From Pseudomonadota bacterium (GTDB lineage: Bacteria; Pseudomonadota; Alphaproteobacteria; Rhodospirillales; Magnetospirillaceae): a stretch of 64,000 nt of DNA. Made by a program: the position numbers and the translations under genes. Below, one piece after another: positions 47,278 to 57,021 of the stretch. The stretch spans positions 177,273 through 241,272 of the forward strand of contig JAJYTF010000004.1 of NCBI GenBank assembly GCA_021793155.1. Reading direction: 5' to 3'. The notes under the pieces were generated by a model, which had not been told where the DNA came from, ran no database searches, and saw only the letters and a list, made by a program, of their open reading frames with translations. Each line of letters begins with the position of its first letter. Position 1 is the stretch's first letter.

Positions 47278-47691
47278 TCAGGAATAGCGGTTGATGACCT
47301 GCCCTTGGCTGGTCAAGGTTCCGGCGAACACCTTCATGTTGAATTCGTATACGCCGATTCCGTGCAGCAAGTCGGTGAGGAAAAGCGGCGGCGCCGAGGA
47401 TATCCCGATCGCGGCCGACTCGGATGCCGGATAGGCGCCGGCGAGTCGTCCGACCAGGGGCGTGAATAACGGGTGTTCGCCCTCGTCCCGCTGCGGGTAG
47501 TGATCGAATCCGCCCTGGCCGTGCCAGTCGTCATAGCCGGGCCGCCATCCGCCTCTTACGCCAGGTGCCTGGCTGCCGAACAAACCTTCGATACGATCGA
47601 CCGAGGTGAAGCGGCTGCCCATCGCCACCCGGCCGGGAGCCGAGGCGATGCCGGTCGCAGATGTCGCACTCACCTTCGACGTCGCAGCCAT
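47278..47691 (-). CDS. Hypothetical protein
   Basis: A 137-residue protein of no recognised family with a Ser/Thr/Ala-rich start (MAATSKVSATSATGIASAPG) and a His/Trp/Gly/Asp-rich centre (GWRPGYDDWHGQGGFDHYPQRDEGEH). No signal peptide or membrane segment. The ribosome site (AAGG, 13 bases upstream) is weak. It has its own promoter space shared with the divergent TRAP gene. Confidence 0.6.
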   Translation of the reverse strand: MAATSKVSATSATGIASAPGRVAMGSRFTSVDRIEGLFGSQAPGVRGGWRPGYDDWHGQGGFDHYPQRDEGEHPLFTPLVGRLAGAYPASESAAIGISSAPPLFLTDLLHGIGVYEFNMKVFAGTLTSQGQVINRYS

Positions 47692-47860
47692 GACTGCAAA
47701 AAACCTTCTACTTCCCCAATCTTGAATCTAGTCCCAAGCCGAGTTGCCTGCAAATACATTCGCGGCGTGACGACGAGCAACCGGGTTCAACCGAGCCTGG
47801 GCCAGCCGATACTGCGCCAAAGTCATATTACAGTGTTAATATTGGTGTTTCACGATGCGG

Positions 47861-47923
47861 AATTTACGCGCATATCATGGACACATAATAAACCCGGTGC
47901 TTAAGATGCATGTCGCGTAAATT
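47861..47923. repeat. Long-range perfect inverted repeat upstream of the TRAP gene
   Basis: AATTTACGCG (47861-47870) and CGCGTAAATT (47914-47923) are exact complements 43 bases apart, in an AT-rich divergent promoter region. Either a pair of regulator sites or the stem of a long hairpin is possible. Confidence 0.6.
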
Positions 47924-47945
47924 AACCCGTAGGGGGGCTGCGAGC

Positions 47946-48989
47946 ATGCGCAAGAGGGGAGACATTTTCCCGTCCGGGACATCCGACGATGCCGAATTCT
48001 TGTTCACACGGCGCCGCGTGATCCTTGCTGCGGCGGGGTTCGGACTGTCGGCGGGCCTGCCTGCGCCGGCTGTGATGGCCGAGGAGCGGATCCTGCGCAT
48101 CGGCTACCTGTTCGCCAAGGAGTCCCACCTGGGCGCCGGCACCACGGCGTTCGGCAACGAAGTGGCTACCCGCACGGGAGGACGCTACCGCATCGAGGCC
48201 TATCCGAATGGCACGCTAGGTGGCGAAGTGGAAATGGTGGAGGAACTCCAGCGCGGCAATCTGGACATCGCCTTCCTGACCAACGCGCCGTTCGGCAATA
48301 TCATCCCGGAACTGGGGCTCTTCGACCTGCCGTTCCTGATCCGCGACGCCGCCCATGCCCACAAGCTGTTCGACGGGCCGCTGGGCCGTGAATACCTCGC
48401 CAAGTTTCCGAGCAAAGGCTTGGTCGGCCTGGCCTGGGGTGAAAACGGCATGCGCCACATCACGAATTCGAAGCATCCGGTTACCAGCCTGGCGGACCTG
48501 AAAGGACTGAAGTTGCGCGTGCCGCAGTCCGATGTGATGATCGCCGGCTTCTCGGCCCTTGGCGTCGACGCCAAGCCACTGGCCTTCCCCGCCCTTTATT
48601 CCGCGCTTCAGGCCGGCCAGTTCGACGGCCAGGAAAACCCCATGGCGGTGATCGTCGCCTCGCATTTCGAGCGGGTGCAAAAATACCTGACCCTGACCGG
48701 GCATGTGTATTCCTGGGCGGTTATCGTCGTTTCCCGGCATCTGTGGGAGACGCTGTCCGAAAGCGACCGCCAGGCCTTCGTCGAGGCGGCGGTGATCGGC
48801 GGACAAGTCTCGCGCGATCGGGCCGGCGAGGCCGAACGTTCCGGCGTCGACCAAGTCAGGCAGCAGGGCATGCAGGTGACGACCAGCATCGATCGGGCGC
48901 CCTTCGAGCAAGCCATGGCGCCCACCATGGCGCAGTTCGCCCAGAAATACGGGCAAGACATCTTCGACCGCGTCCGCGCCGTACAGTGA
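47946..48989 (+). CDS. TRAP-type transporter solute-binding protein (DctP family)
   Basis: A 347-residue periplasmic binding protein. A twin-arginine leader [18 protein letters not shown] precedes a cleavage site near AVMA (residue 45). The DctP core is clear: [43 protein letters not shown], and [23 protein letters not shown] start at MRKRGDIF, behind a GGGGGG stretch; an ATG 12 codons upstream would cross the inverted repeat. No DctQ or DctM membrane genes follow; the next gene is a chemoreceptor, 20 bp downstream. Confidence 0.92.
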   Translation: MRKRGDIFPSGTSDDAEFLFTRRRVILAAAGFGLSAGLPAPAVMAEERILRIGYLFAKESHLGAGTTAFGNEVATRTGGRYRIEAYPNGTLGGEVEMVEELQRGNLDIAFLTNAPFGNIIPELGLFDLPFLIRDAAHAHKLFDGPLGREYLAKFPSKGLVGLAWGENGMRHITNSKHPVTSLADLKGLKLRVPQSDVMIAGFSALGVDAKPLAFPALYSALQAGQFDGQENPMAVIVASHFERVQKYLTLTGHVYSWAVIVVSRHLWETLSESDRQAFVEAAVIGGQVSRDRAGEAERSGVDQVRQQGMQVTTSIDRAPFEQAMAPTMAQFAQKYGQDIFDRVRAVQ

Positions 48990-49009
48990 GCGGAAGGAGG
49001 AGAGATACC

Positions 49010-51013
49010 ATGAGCATCCTATCCCCCTTGCGGCGGCTGTCCATCGCCCAGCGTGTTTTCGCCGGCTTCGGACTGATCCTGCTGCTGTCCTTCGCTTCGG
49101 CCGTCGTCACTTTCCGCAGCGTGGCCACGGTCCAGCGGAATGTCGCGGTCGTCGAGCAAGGGATCGCCGCCACTCAGGCGGCCGACGCCTTCAGCCTGAG
49201 CCTGAACGAGGTGCGCCGGCTGGCGGTCAACTATCTACGCACCGAAAGCGGCGAAACTCTTCAGCGGCTGAAGGACGGCTTGGCCGCCCTGCAGCAGGCG
49301 GCCGCCTCTTCGAATTCGGCGGCCGGCAGCGGCACGGCCGGTGCCGGGCTCGATCAAGCGGTAAAGCAGTATATCGACCACGCCAACGCCATGATCGCCT
49401 CGATCGGCAACCGGCAAGCCAGCCTCTCCGACCTGACGAAGCAGGCGGCATATCTCAGCAACGCCACCTATACCATGGCCGAAGCGGCGGCAGGCCATGC
49501 TGAACTGGCGCAGGCCGTGTTCCGGGCTGACCGCGCCCTGCAATCGGCGGTTCTCGCCATCACCCGTTACGCCGCCGTGCATCGCCCGGCCGATGCCGAC
49601 AACGCCGCCACCGAGATCGAGCGCTTCTCCCGCGAACGGGCGGCGGTGGTGCGTCTGGCCGCCGGGACACCGCTGGCCGAAACGGTCAAGACCTTGGAGG
49701 CCAAGGCACCGGCTTTCCAGAAGGCCTTCGACGGCGTGATGAAGGGAACCCAGGACAACGAAGCGAGCTTTGCCTTGATGCTGAAGAGCGGCGATGCATT
49801 GACCGCCCAGGCAGCCACGGTCAACAAACACGCGGCGACCGATCAGCAGACTGCCGTCTCCCAGATGGAAACGGCCGTCGGCAGCCTCCGCACCAATTCC
49901 CTGGCCATCGCGGTACTGGCGCTGGCTTTCGGCGCCGGCTTCGGCTGGGTGATCGGCCGCAGCATCTCGCGGCCGGTGCGCGGCATGACCGAGACCATGC
50001 GCGAACTGGCGGCCGGCAACACCGAGGTGGCAGTTCCGCACCGCGACCGCGCCGATGAAATCGGCGCCATGGCCGAGGCCGTCCAGGTGTTCAAGGACGG
50101 CATGGTGGAAAAGCAGCGGCTGCGCGCCGAACAGGAGGAGGCCAAAGCTCGGGCAACCGCCCAACAGAGGGCGGCATTGGCCGAAATGGCCGGCCGCTTC
50201 GAGCATACCGTGGGGCGTATCGTCGAAGGCGTCGCCGCAGCAGCGGGTTCGATGCAGACCACGGCCGAGAGCATGTCGGCATCGGCCGAACAGGCTAGCC
50301 GCCAGGCTACTGCCGTTGCCGCCTCGGCCGACGAGGCTACCACAAATGTTCAGACGGTGGCATCGGCTGCCGAGGAGTTGTCCGCCACCATCAAGGAAAT
50401 TGGCCGCCAGGTAAGGCAATCCTCCGATATCGCCCAGGATGCGGTGGAGCAGGCCAACCATACCAACGCAACGGTCGAAGGCCTTGCCACGGCGGCTCAG
50501 AAGATCGGTGATGTCGTCACCCTGATTCAGGATATCGCCGCCCAAACCAATCTTCTCGCCCTCAACGCAACCATCGAGGCGGCACGCGCCGGTGAGGCTG
50601 GAAAGGGATTCGCCGTCGTCGCCTCGGAGGTCAAGTCTTTGGCAAACCAGACCGCCCGCGCCACCGAAGATATCGCCGGACAAATCGGCGCAATCCAGAC
50701 CGCGACCCACGAGGCGGTCACGGCCATTCAGACCGTAGGCGGCACCATCGAGCAGATCAGTCAGATCGCTGGCGCCATTGCCACGGCGGTGGAGCAGCAG
50801 GACGCCGCCACGCGCGAGATCGCCGGCAATGTCCACCAGGCGGCGCAAGGAACGCAGGAGGTGTCGAGCAACATCGCCGGGGTCACCCAGGCGGCGGCAG
50901 ACGTCGGCTCGGCTGCCACGCTTGTGTTGGGATCGGCGCAGAATCTCTCGCAGCAATCGACGACACTGAAAGGCGAGGTGGCAAACTTCCTTGCCACTGT
51001 ACGGGCGGCGTAG
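49010..51013 (+). CDS. Transmembrane methyl-accepting chemotaxis protein
   Basis: A 667-residue receptor. The first transmembrane helix is at residues 14-34 ([20 protein letters not shown]), the periplasmic region of about 250 residues is all-helical with two bundles, like helical bimodular (HBM) domains, the second helix is [20 protein letters not shown] followed by HAMP, and the signalling domain has [20 protein letters not shown]. The start follows AAGGAGGAGAG. It shares near-identical signalling-tip sequence with the globin-coupled receptor at 27.9 kb. Its position after a binding protein suggests indirect ligand sensing, which is inference. Confidence 0.93.
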   Translation: MSILSPLRRLSIAQRVFAGFGLILLLSFASAVVTFRSVATVQRNVAVVEQGIAATQAADAFSLSLNEVRRLAVNYLRTESGETLQRLKDGLAALQQAAASSNSAAGSGTAGAGLDQAVKQYIDHANAMIASIGNRQASLSDLTKQAAYLSNATYTMAEAAAGHAELAQAVFRADRALQSAVLAITRYAAVHRPADADNAATEIERFSRERAAVVRLAAGTPLAETVKTLEAKAPAFQKAFDGVMKGTQDNEASFALMLKSGDALTAQAATVNKHAATDQQTAVSQMETAVGSLRTNSLAIAVLALAFGAGFGWVIGRSISRPVRGMTETMRELAAGNTEVAVPHRDRADEIGAMAEAVQVFKDGMVEKQRLRAEQEEAKARATAQQRAALAEMAGRFEHTVGRIVEGVAAAAGSMQTTAESMSASAEQASRQATAVAASADEATTNVQTVASAAEELSATIKEIGRQVRQSSDIAQDAVEQANHTNATVEGLATAAQKIGDVVTLIQDIAAQTNLLALNATIEAARAGEAGKGFAVVASEVKSLANQTARATEDIAGQIGAIQTATHEAVTAIQTVGGTIEQISQIAGAIATAVEQQDAATREIAGNVHQAAQGTQEVSSNIAGVTQAAADVGSAATLVLGSAQNLSQQSTTLKGEVANFLATVRAA

Positions 51014-51097
51014 CCCCCAGCCCTGCCGAATTGCCATGAACTGTTCCGGCGCCTCTGGGTTATAATCGTTTTGCGCTCAACGGCAGGGAGGCTGGTC

Positions 51098-53020
51098 ATG
51101 GACGATCCCGCCAAGCCCCAGCGGCAAGGGAAACCTTCAAGGGCGATCGGCCCGCGATCGGATGCTCCGGCCGAGGCCGTAGCCGCCGGACCGGCGCCGG
51201 CGGCTGCCGGGCTGGCCGCTGCCACATCCTCGCCACGGCGCCCGCCGGCACGCCCGCGGGCGCCCGAGGCCTGGATGGAATTCAAGGAATCCCTTCCGTT
51301 TCCCGCGATTACCGAGAGCACCGACAGGCTGGTTCATGCGTTGCAGGGACGCCTGACCCTGGGGTTGTCGCCGGCTTCGCTGATGCTGGCCTATCTGGAC
51401 TGGCTGGTCCATCTCGGCAATTCCCCCGGCAAGGTAAACGAGTTGATGCAGAACGCCCTGGCCAAAGGCTACCGCTTCGGCCTTTACGCCGGGCGGGCGG
51501 CGGCGCAACAGGCGGGGGAGCCGTTCATCGAGCCGCTGCCGCAGGACACGCGGTTCGCCGCCCCGGCATGGAAGGACTTCCCCTACAGCGTCTACTCCCA
51601 GGCGTTCCTCCTGGCCGAACAATGGTGGCACTACGCCACCACCGACGTCCGCGGCGTCTCCCCCCACCACCAGCAGGTGGTCAGCTTCACCGCCCGCCAG
51701 GTCCTCGATATTTTCGCGCCCTCCAACTGGCCGGCGACCAATCCCGAGGTAGTCAGGGCGACACTGGAACAGGCCGGCGGAAACCTGCTGCGCGGCGCGC
51801 AAAAATTTTGTGAAGACGTCGGTTGCGTCGTGGCCGGCCAACGGCCCGACGGTGAAGAACGATTCCAGGTAGGAGAAACGCTGGCCTGCACTCCGGGGAA
51901 AGTAGTCTACCGCAACCGGCTGATCGAATTGATTCAGTACTCTCCCGCCACAGATCAAGTCAGGTCGGAGCCAGTGCTGATCGTTCCGGCATGGATCATG
52001 AAATATTACATTCTCGATCTATCTCCGGAAAACTCGCTGGTACGCTATCTTCTGTCGCGCGGCTACACCGTATTCATGATTTCCTGGCGCAATCCCGGCC
52101 CGACGGAACGGGATCTGGGAATGGAGGACTATCTGCGCCAGGGGATAATGGACAGCCTGAACGCCGTAACCACTATCTGCGACAGCCGCCAGGTCCATGG
52201 CGTCGGCTACTGCCTGGGCGGAACCCTATTGTCCATCGCGGCTGCCGCCTTGGCCCGCGAGGAAGACGACCGGCTTCGCACACTGACCCTCTTCGCCGCC
52301 CAGACAGATTTCGCGGAAGCCGGCGAGATCATGTTGTTCATCGACGAAAGCCAGGTGACCTTCCTCGAAGACATGATGTGGGATCAGGGATACCTCGACA
52401 CCCGACAGATGTCGGGTGCCTTCCAGATGCTGCGCTCCAACGATCTGATCTGGTCACGCCTGGTCCGCGAGTATTTCCTTGGGGAGCAGGAACACCGGAA
52501 CGACCTGATGGCATGGAATGCCGACGCGACGCGCATGCCATACCGCATGCATTCGGAATATCTGCGCCACCTCTTCCTCGACGATGATCTGTCGCAAGGA
52601 CGTTTTCTCGTCGACGGCCGCGCCATCGCGCTGACCGATATCCGGGCGCCCATCTGTGCCGTGGGCACCGTCACCGACCATGTCGCACCGTGGAAATCGG
52701 TCTACAAGATCAGCATGCTGACCGATACCGAAGTCACCTTCATCCTGACCTCGGGCGGACACAATGCCGGGATCGTCAGTGAACCGGGACACCCGCGCCG
52801 CTCGTTCCAGATGGCGACGCACGGGGATGCGGATCGCTATACCGATCCGGAAACCTGGGCTCGTATTACGCCGCGCCAGGAAGGATCATGGTGGCTCGCC
52901 TGGATCGACTGGCTTGACGCGCGGTCGTCCGGCATGCGCCCGCCACCCCCGCTGGGCAAAGCGAAAACGCCCTATGTGGCGCTTTACGACGCTCCGGGAG
53001 AATATGTCTTGTCCCGTTAG
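51098..53020 (+). CDS. phaC: Class I poly(3-hydroxyalkanoate) synthase
   Basis: A 640-residue PHA synthase that polymerises 3-hydroxyacyl-CoA into storage granules. The lipase-like box is GYCLGG with catalytic Cys372; the triad Asp527 (TVTDHVAPW) and His555 (GGHNAGIV) have the 28-residue spacing seen in Cupriavidus PhaC. The first 65 residues are an Ala/Pro-rich low-complexity leader. The start follows AGGGAGG. phaA/phaB and depolymerase genes are not beside it. Confidence 0.95.
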   Translation: MDDPAKPQRQGKPSRAIGPRSDAPAEAVAAGPAPAAAGLAAATSSPRRPPARPRAPEAWMEFKESLPFPAITESTDRLVHALQGRLTLGLSPASLMLAYLDWLVHLGNSPGKVNELMQNALAKGYRFGLYAGRAAAQQAGEPFIEPLPQDTRFAAPAWKDFPYSVYSQAFLLAEQWWHYATTDVRGVSPHHQQVVSFTARQVLDIFAPSNWPATNPEVVRATLEQAGGNLLRGAQKFCEDVGCVVAGQRPDGEERFQVGETLACTPGKVVYRNRLIELIQYSPATDQVRSEPVLIVPAWIMKYYILDLSPENSLVRYLLSRGYTVFMISWRNPGPTERDLGMEDYLRQGIMDSLNAVTTICDSRQVHGVGYCLGGTLLSIAAAALAREEDDRLRTLTLFAAQTDFAEAGEIMLFIDESQVTFLEDMMWDQGYLDTRQMSGAFQMLRSNDLIWSRLVREYFLGEQEHRNDLMAWNADATRMPYRMHSEYLRHLFLDDDLSQGRFLVDGRAIALTDIRAPICAVGTVTDHVAPWKSVYKISMLTDTEVTFILTSGGHNAGIVSEPGHPRRSFQMATHGDADRYTDPETWARITPRQEGSWWLAWIDWLDARSSGMRPPPPLGKAKTPYVALYDAPGEYVLSR

Positions 53021-53078
53021 ACCCACCTCCTACAGTTGTCTATGATGGGCCGGGCCGATCAGCCGCTGGGGGGGCGTC

Positions 53079-53606
53079 ATGCCGAATGTTCTGGTTTCCG
53101 TGTTCTGTCCTGACCGCACGGGGCTTGTGGCGGCAATTACCGGCCGGCTGTTCGAAATCGGCACCAATTTGGGCGATACCAGCTTCGCCGTCCTGGGTGC
53201 CGGCGCCGAGTTCACCTCGATCTGCAACATCCCCGATCACATCGCCCCTGAAACCCTTCGCGAAGACCTGGCCGGGCTGCCCGAACTGGCTGGCGCCACG
53301 GTAAGCGTCAACCGGTTCGGCCTGGACGCGCTCCAGGGACCGACCGCCCACATCACCCATCTGGTCTCGGTCAGCGGCGGCGACCGGCCGGGTCTGGTTG
53401 CCCGCCTTTCCGAAGCCTTCACCCAGTTCAAAGCGAATATCGTGAGGATGGACGCCCAGACCGTCCCACAGGCGCAGGGCAGCCGCTACGTCACCCGCTT
53501 CGCCATCTGGATTCCTCCGGCAAGCGTCGCCGCCTGCCTCAACACCGTGGCCAATACTGCCGAGGAACTTGGCCTGACCTGCCAGTGGGAGGAAATCGAC
53601 GGCTAA
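53079..53606 (+). CDS. Double-ACT-domain protein, GcvR-like
   Basis: A 175-residue protein with two ACT domains (residues about 3-80 and 90-170), each beginning with an amino acid-binding DRTGLVAAITGRL or DRPGLVARLSEAF segment. The layout is that of the glycine cleavage repressor GcvR, which acts with GcvA in enterobacteria; in alphaproteobacteria the function is not certain. It lies 58 bp after phaC and may be transcribed with it. Confidence 0.85.
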   Translation: MPNVLVSVFCPDRTGLVAAITGRLFEIGTNLGDTSFAVLGAGAEFTSICNIPDHIAPETLREDLAGLPELAGATVSVNRFGLDALQGPTAHITHLVSVSGGDRPGLVARLSEAFTQFKANIVRMDAQTVPQAQGSRYVTRFAIWIPPASVAACLNTVANTAEELGLTCQWEEIDG

Positions 53607-53735
53607 GGCCTGCTTTACATTCGCCGACGTGTTGCTCGGTCTGCGGGCGGCGAAGGGTTGAACCGCCGGCATCGCCGATCTTGCCCGGCAATTGGGGCGC
53701 AACGCGCTCCCCTTGCGCATTGCTCAAGACCGTCC

Positions 53736-53771
53736 GATTTACGGCAGCCCTCCTGCACCCTGCCGTAAATC
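53736..53771. repeat. Perfect 12-bp inverted repeat between convergent genes
   Basis: GATTTACGGCAG (53736-53747) and CTGCCGTAAATC (53760-53771) are exact complements around a 12-base loop, in the 250-bp gap between the convergent ACT and secreted-protein genes. No T-run is adjacent. It may block read-through from both sides. Confidence 0.65.
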
Positions 53772-53855
53772 CCGTTTCGCCGTTCGGATTCCATCCGCGA
53801 GGGTAAAATTCCCCGCCGCACAGCCCGCTTCCCCGCTATCGCATGCCAGCGGACA

Positions 53856-54521
53856 TCAATGCGACGGCACCGGCTCGGCCAGTCCCTTCGCCGCCGCCTC
53901 GGCCTGGTTGAGGCCGGCTTCGCCCCGCCGCCAATCGATCACATGGGTGCCATCGCGGTCCCAGCCGTCGACGGCGCGCTGCAAGGCTATGCCCATCGCC
54001 CGCACCCCTTGGCGTGCCACATCCTCCGAGGGGCTGACCATCACGGCCCGGCCGAAATCGACCGCCTCATCCACCCTGCTTTGCGCCGCCTCGAGCGCCG
54101 CCACCACCTGTTCGAGACGTGCATCGCCCTTCAGCAGGGGGGCCGAGGCCTTGGCGCTCGCCTCCGCCTTCACCAGCGCCTGGCGCAGGCCGTAATCCGC
54201 AGCCCCCGAGACGGCGACGCCATAATTGGGGTCCAGGGCGTGCAAGGCCTCGCCGACCCGGCGGACGACGCTTGCCTTGTCCTGATCGGGCGCGGCGGCG
54301 GCGTCGAGTCGACGTTGCACGGTGTCGGCCTGATCGCGAGCGACCGCGAGATAGCCTTTACCCTGTGGAATATCCGGCGCGGCACTCAGCATCGCAGTGA
54401 GCGCCGACCGCGCTGCGGCAGCGTCGCCCGACGCGATCGCCGCGCCCGGCTCTCCCGCATGGCAGGACCCGGCAAGGGCGACCAGCCCGACAACGGCAGA
54501 AATCAAATATCGCATTCTCAT
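53856..54521 (-). CDS. Secreted helical protein of unknown function
   Basis: A 221-residue protein with a signal peptide (MRMRYLISAVVGLVALAGSCHA) ending around Ala22. The mature part is Ala-rich and helical, with no recognised domain. Two tandem starts (MRMRYL) are possible. It is convergent with the ACT gene. Confidence 0.75.
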   Translation of the reverse strand: MRMRYLISAVVGLVALAGSCHAGEPGAAIASGDAAAARSALTAMLSAAPDIPQGKGYLAVARDQADTVQRRLDAAAAPDQDKASVVRRVGEALHALDPNYGVAVSGAADYGLRQALVKAEASAKASAPLLKGDARLEQVVAALEAAQSRVDEAVDFGRAVMVSPSEDVARQGVRAMGIALQRAVDGWDRDGTHVIDWRRGEAGLNQAEAAAKGLAEPVPSH

Positions 54522-54655
54522 CCAGCAATCGGCGTATCGGCCACGAATGTATCACCACCAAAGGCTGATCAACCCGTCCTTTAGGGGCAACCGCACTCGG
54601 CCACCGAAGACTAGACGGAAGCAGCGGCCGAATGGAAGCCCCGATGCCGATGAGA

Positions 54656-54859
54656 TTACTCGAGGCGCTTCACCGCGCCTTGCACGAAGGTTCCCCTTAA
54701 TTCGCTGGTATAGTATTCGATATCGACGACCTGGTAAGCCTTTCCGCTTTTAAAACGGAGCGTAGCCCCAATGCGGGCCGGAACATCGGCAAAAAATACT
54801 CGCCGAAGTTCTTTTCGATCGAACGATTCTACGACCACGTAGCGCACGGGTTGCCCCAT
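54656..54859 (-). CDS. Small hypothetical protein
   Basis: A 67-residue basic protein with alternating hydrophobic/charged residues suggesting a small beta fold (RYVVVESFDRKELRRVFFADVPARIG). No signal peptide, family or clear ribosome binding site. It lies in a 500-bp interval that otherwise holds little. Confidence 0.45.
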   Translation of the reverse strand: MGQPVRYVVVESFDRKELRRVFFADVPARIGATLRFKSGKAYQVVDIEYYTSELRGTFVQGAVKRLE

Positions 54860-55056
54860 TGTGTTTCATTAGAAAATCTATCGATTGACGTGTGAGTTTA
54901 CAACATTTTGCATTTTATGCATTTTTTGCCAAACTATGGTGGACTGAGGAATGCAGTGCCCGCCCGACCTTTCGTGCCCCTTCTCTCCCGCAGCCGATTC
55001 GGTTAGCTTTCCGGACGCCAACCCCCGCCACAGCACATTTCCCGGAGTTTCCGTCA
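54860..55056. other. AT-rich promoter region of uppP
   Basis: A 197-bp gap with a markedly AT-rich stretch (TTTTGCATTTTATGCATTTTTTGCC near 54905), likely to hold the uppP promoter. TTGACG at 54883-54888 is a good -35 but no -10 at standard spacing is convincing. Confidence 0.4.
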
Positions 55057-55905
55057 ATGTCCGTCCTCCTTGCCGTCTTCATCGCCGTCCTGCAGGGCGT
55101 CACCGAGCTGTTCCCGGTGAGCAGCCTCGGCCATGCGGTGATTCTTCCTGGCATTCTGGGCCTGGGCGTTGACCAGCGCGCTCCCGAGTTCCTGCCGTTC
55201 CTGGTGGTGCTGCACCTGGGCACGGCGACCGCTCTGCTGCTCTATTTCTGGCGCGATTGGCTGGGCATCGCCCTGGGCCTCGTGGGCAGACCGTCCCCCG
55301 AGCGCGACGCCAGCCGCCGGGTCTTTCTGATGGTGATCATTGCCACCCTGCCGGCGGTAGTACTGGGCTTCCTGTTCGAGCACAAACTGAAAGACCTGTT
55401 CGGCGTGCCGCTGATCGCCGCCGGATTCCTGTTCCTCAATGGCTTCCTGCTGTTCGTCGGCGAACGCCTGCGCCGCCGACAGGCGGCACGGGAAAACGGA
55501 CTGAACGACCTTTCGGGCCTTACCTGGAAGGGCGCCCTGGCCATCGGCCTTTGGCAATGCACCGCCTTCTTCCCCGGCATCTCGCGGTCCGGCGCGACCA
55601 TGGTGGGTGGGCTGCTGTCCGGCCTCACCCATCGCGCCTCGGCGCATTTCTCGTTCCTCATCGCCACGCCGATCATCCTCGGCGCCGGCGTGCTGGAAGT
55701 ACCGAAGCTCCTGCATCATGCGGCAGCCCCAGGCATGGCCGGGATTTCAGTGATCGGCGGGATCGCCGCGGGCCTGACCGCCTATGCCAGCATCGCCTTC
55801 CTCATGCACTACTTCCGCAAGCACGACTTCGACGCGCTGGATCCCTTCGCCTATTATTGCTGGGCCGCAGGCGGCGGCGCGGCTCTATTTCTGCTGCTGG
55901 CCTGA
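55057..55905 (+). CDS. uppP: Undecaprenyl-diphosphatase
   Basis: A 282-residue polytopic membrane phosphatase that recycles undecaprenyl pyrophosphate for cell wall synthesis. The first motif is QGVTELFPVSSLGHAVILPG, a variant of the EFLPVSSTGHLIL consensus, and the second is FFPGISRSGATMVGGLL. Eight hydrophobic segments are visible. The start is the ATG of MSVLLAVFIAVLQG after CCGGAG; the frame is open 55 codons upstream without similarity. Confidence 0.93.
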   Translation: MSVLLAVFIAVLQGVTELFPVSSLGHAVILPGILGLGVDQRAPEFLPFLVVLHLGTATALLLYFWRDWLGIALGLVGRPSPERDASRRVFLMVIIATLPAVVLGFLFEHKLKDLFGVPLIAAGFLFLNGFLLFVGERLRRRQAARENGLNDLSGLTWKGALAIGLWQCTAFFPGISRSGATMVGGLLSGLTHRASAHFSFLIATPIILGAGVLEVPKLLHHAAAPGMAGISVIGGIAAGLTAYASIAFLMHYFRKHDFDALDPFAYYCWAAGGGAALFLLLA

Positions 55906-55930
55906 GCGTTCGTTCGCAAAAATGACGCAG

Positions 55931-56371
55931 TTATTTCTGAACAGCCCCTGAGCCCCGCTGCTGGGCTTGCAGCCGCTGAGCGTGAAGCGACCGCAGGCTG
56001 TCGTCCAGCGATTGCCGCCGCATGCGGGCGTCTTCGGGTGTCTGCGACAACCGGTACTGCTCCATCCGTCGTCGGGCATCGCTCAACGACTGCTTCAGGC
56101 GCCGCATTTCGGGGTTATCGGACCCCAGTCGCTGCTCGAGCAGCAGCACCTGCAGCTCTTCCGACCGCAACCTGTCCTGGCGATTGGCCACGCCAGCCGT
56201 GGAGGGGGGCGACGGGCCTGCGAGCGGCGGCGGCCGCCCGGGGGCCATCGGCGTGCCGAACGGCGGCGGGCCGGCAGGCGCCACGCCGTCGGCGGCCCGA
56301 AGGGGTGCGCCCCCCTCCACCACGCCGACCGCCAACGCCACCGCCACCGCCACCAGACATACCCTTTGCAC
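55931..56371 (-). CDS. Exported Pro-rich coiled-coil protein
   Basis: A 146-residue protein with a signal peptide (MQRVCLVAVAVALAVGVVEGGAPLRA), a Pro/Gly-rich linker, then a charged helix (residues about 65-135, RLRSEELQVLLLEQRLGSDN...RRMEQYRLSQTPEDARMRRQS) that looks like a coiled coil. No family recognised. It begins 3 bp after the MlaC-like gene ends, so the two likely share a transcript. Confidence 0.75.
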   Translation of the reverse strand: MQRVCLVAVAVALAVGVVEGGAPLRAADGVAPAGPPPFGTPMAPGRPPPLAGPSPPSTAGVANRQDRLRSEELQVLLLEQRLGSDNPEMRRLKQSLSDARRRMEQYRLSQTPEDARMRRQSLDDSLRSLHAQRLQAQQRGSGAVQK

Positions 56372-56373
56372 GA

Positions 56374-57021
56374 TCAGCCTTTACCCATGGCCGCAGTCTT
56401 GTTGTCGAGAAGATTGACCAAGCCGGCAAGGCCGTCGCGCCGGTAGACGGACATGAACTCGGACCGGCGGACAGCCAACTGGCTGACCGTGCCCTCGAGC
56501 AGCACGTCGACGATTTTCCATTGGCCGTCCCGGTCCTTCCGCATCACATAGTCGATTTCGGTTGGCGAGCCATCCTTCGGTACGATCTGGCTCGGCACCA
56601 CCACCATCGAATCGGTGGAAGCATGGGGAGTGCCCACATCGAAGCGTTCTCCGTCCCATGAACTGAACTGGTCCGCGTAGGAGGCCACAGTATAACGCGA
56701 AAAGGCTTCGGCCAGATGGCGCAACTCGTCCGGAGTCATTCTTGCCGCAGCCGGCCCAACCGCATCGCGAGTCATGGCGCGCAAGTCATAGGCTTCGCCG
56801 ACGGGCGCGCGGAGTTGCTCGACCCGTCCGGCAAAACCCAGCTTCGGCCCCTGCTTCATCACGCTGAGAAGGCTGTCGCAGAACTGTTGGATAACTTGCC
56901 GCGGATCGCTGTCCGCACGGCAGGACAACGGGATCATGAAGACCATAGCACACAGTCCGGCGACCAGACCGCGGCGACACCGGCCGAACTGAAGATTTTG
57001 GAGAATCGAAAAAACGACCAA
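56374..57021 (-). CDS. MlaC/HpnM-like (Tgt2 family) periplasmic lipid-binding protein
   Basis: A 215-residue exported protein of the MlaC/HpnM (toluene tolerance Ttg2D) family. After the signal peptide (RCRRGLVAGLCAMVFMIPLSCRA) come FAGRVEQLRAPVGEAYDLRAMTRDAVG, LAEAFSRYTVASYADQF and the beta segment IDYVMRKDRDGQWKIVDVLLEGTVSQLAVRRSEF, all family landmarks. I favour a TTG start behind GGAAGGGGG; an in-frame ATG 6 codons upstream has no site. Proteins of this type carry phospholipids or hopanoids between membranes. The mlaDEF genes are not in this window. Confidence 0.85.
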   Translation of the reverse strand: MVVFSILQNLQFGRCRRGLVAGLCAMVFMIPLSCRADSDPRQVIQQFCDSLLSVMKQGPKLGFAGRVEQLRAPVGEAYDLRAMTRDAVGPAAARMTPDELRHLAEAFSRYTVASYADQFSSWDGERFDVGTPHASTDSMVVVPSQIVPKDGSPTEIDYVMRKDRDGQWKIVDVLLEGTVSQLAVRRSEFMSVYRRDGLAGLVNLLDNKTAAMGKG

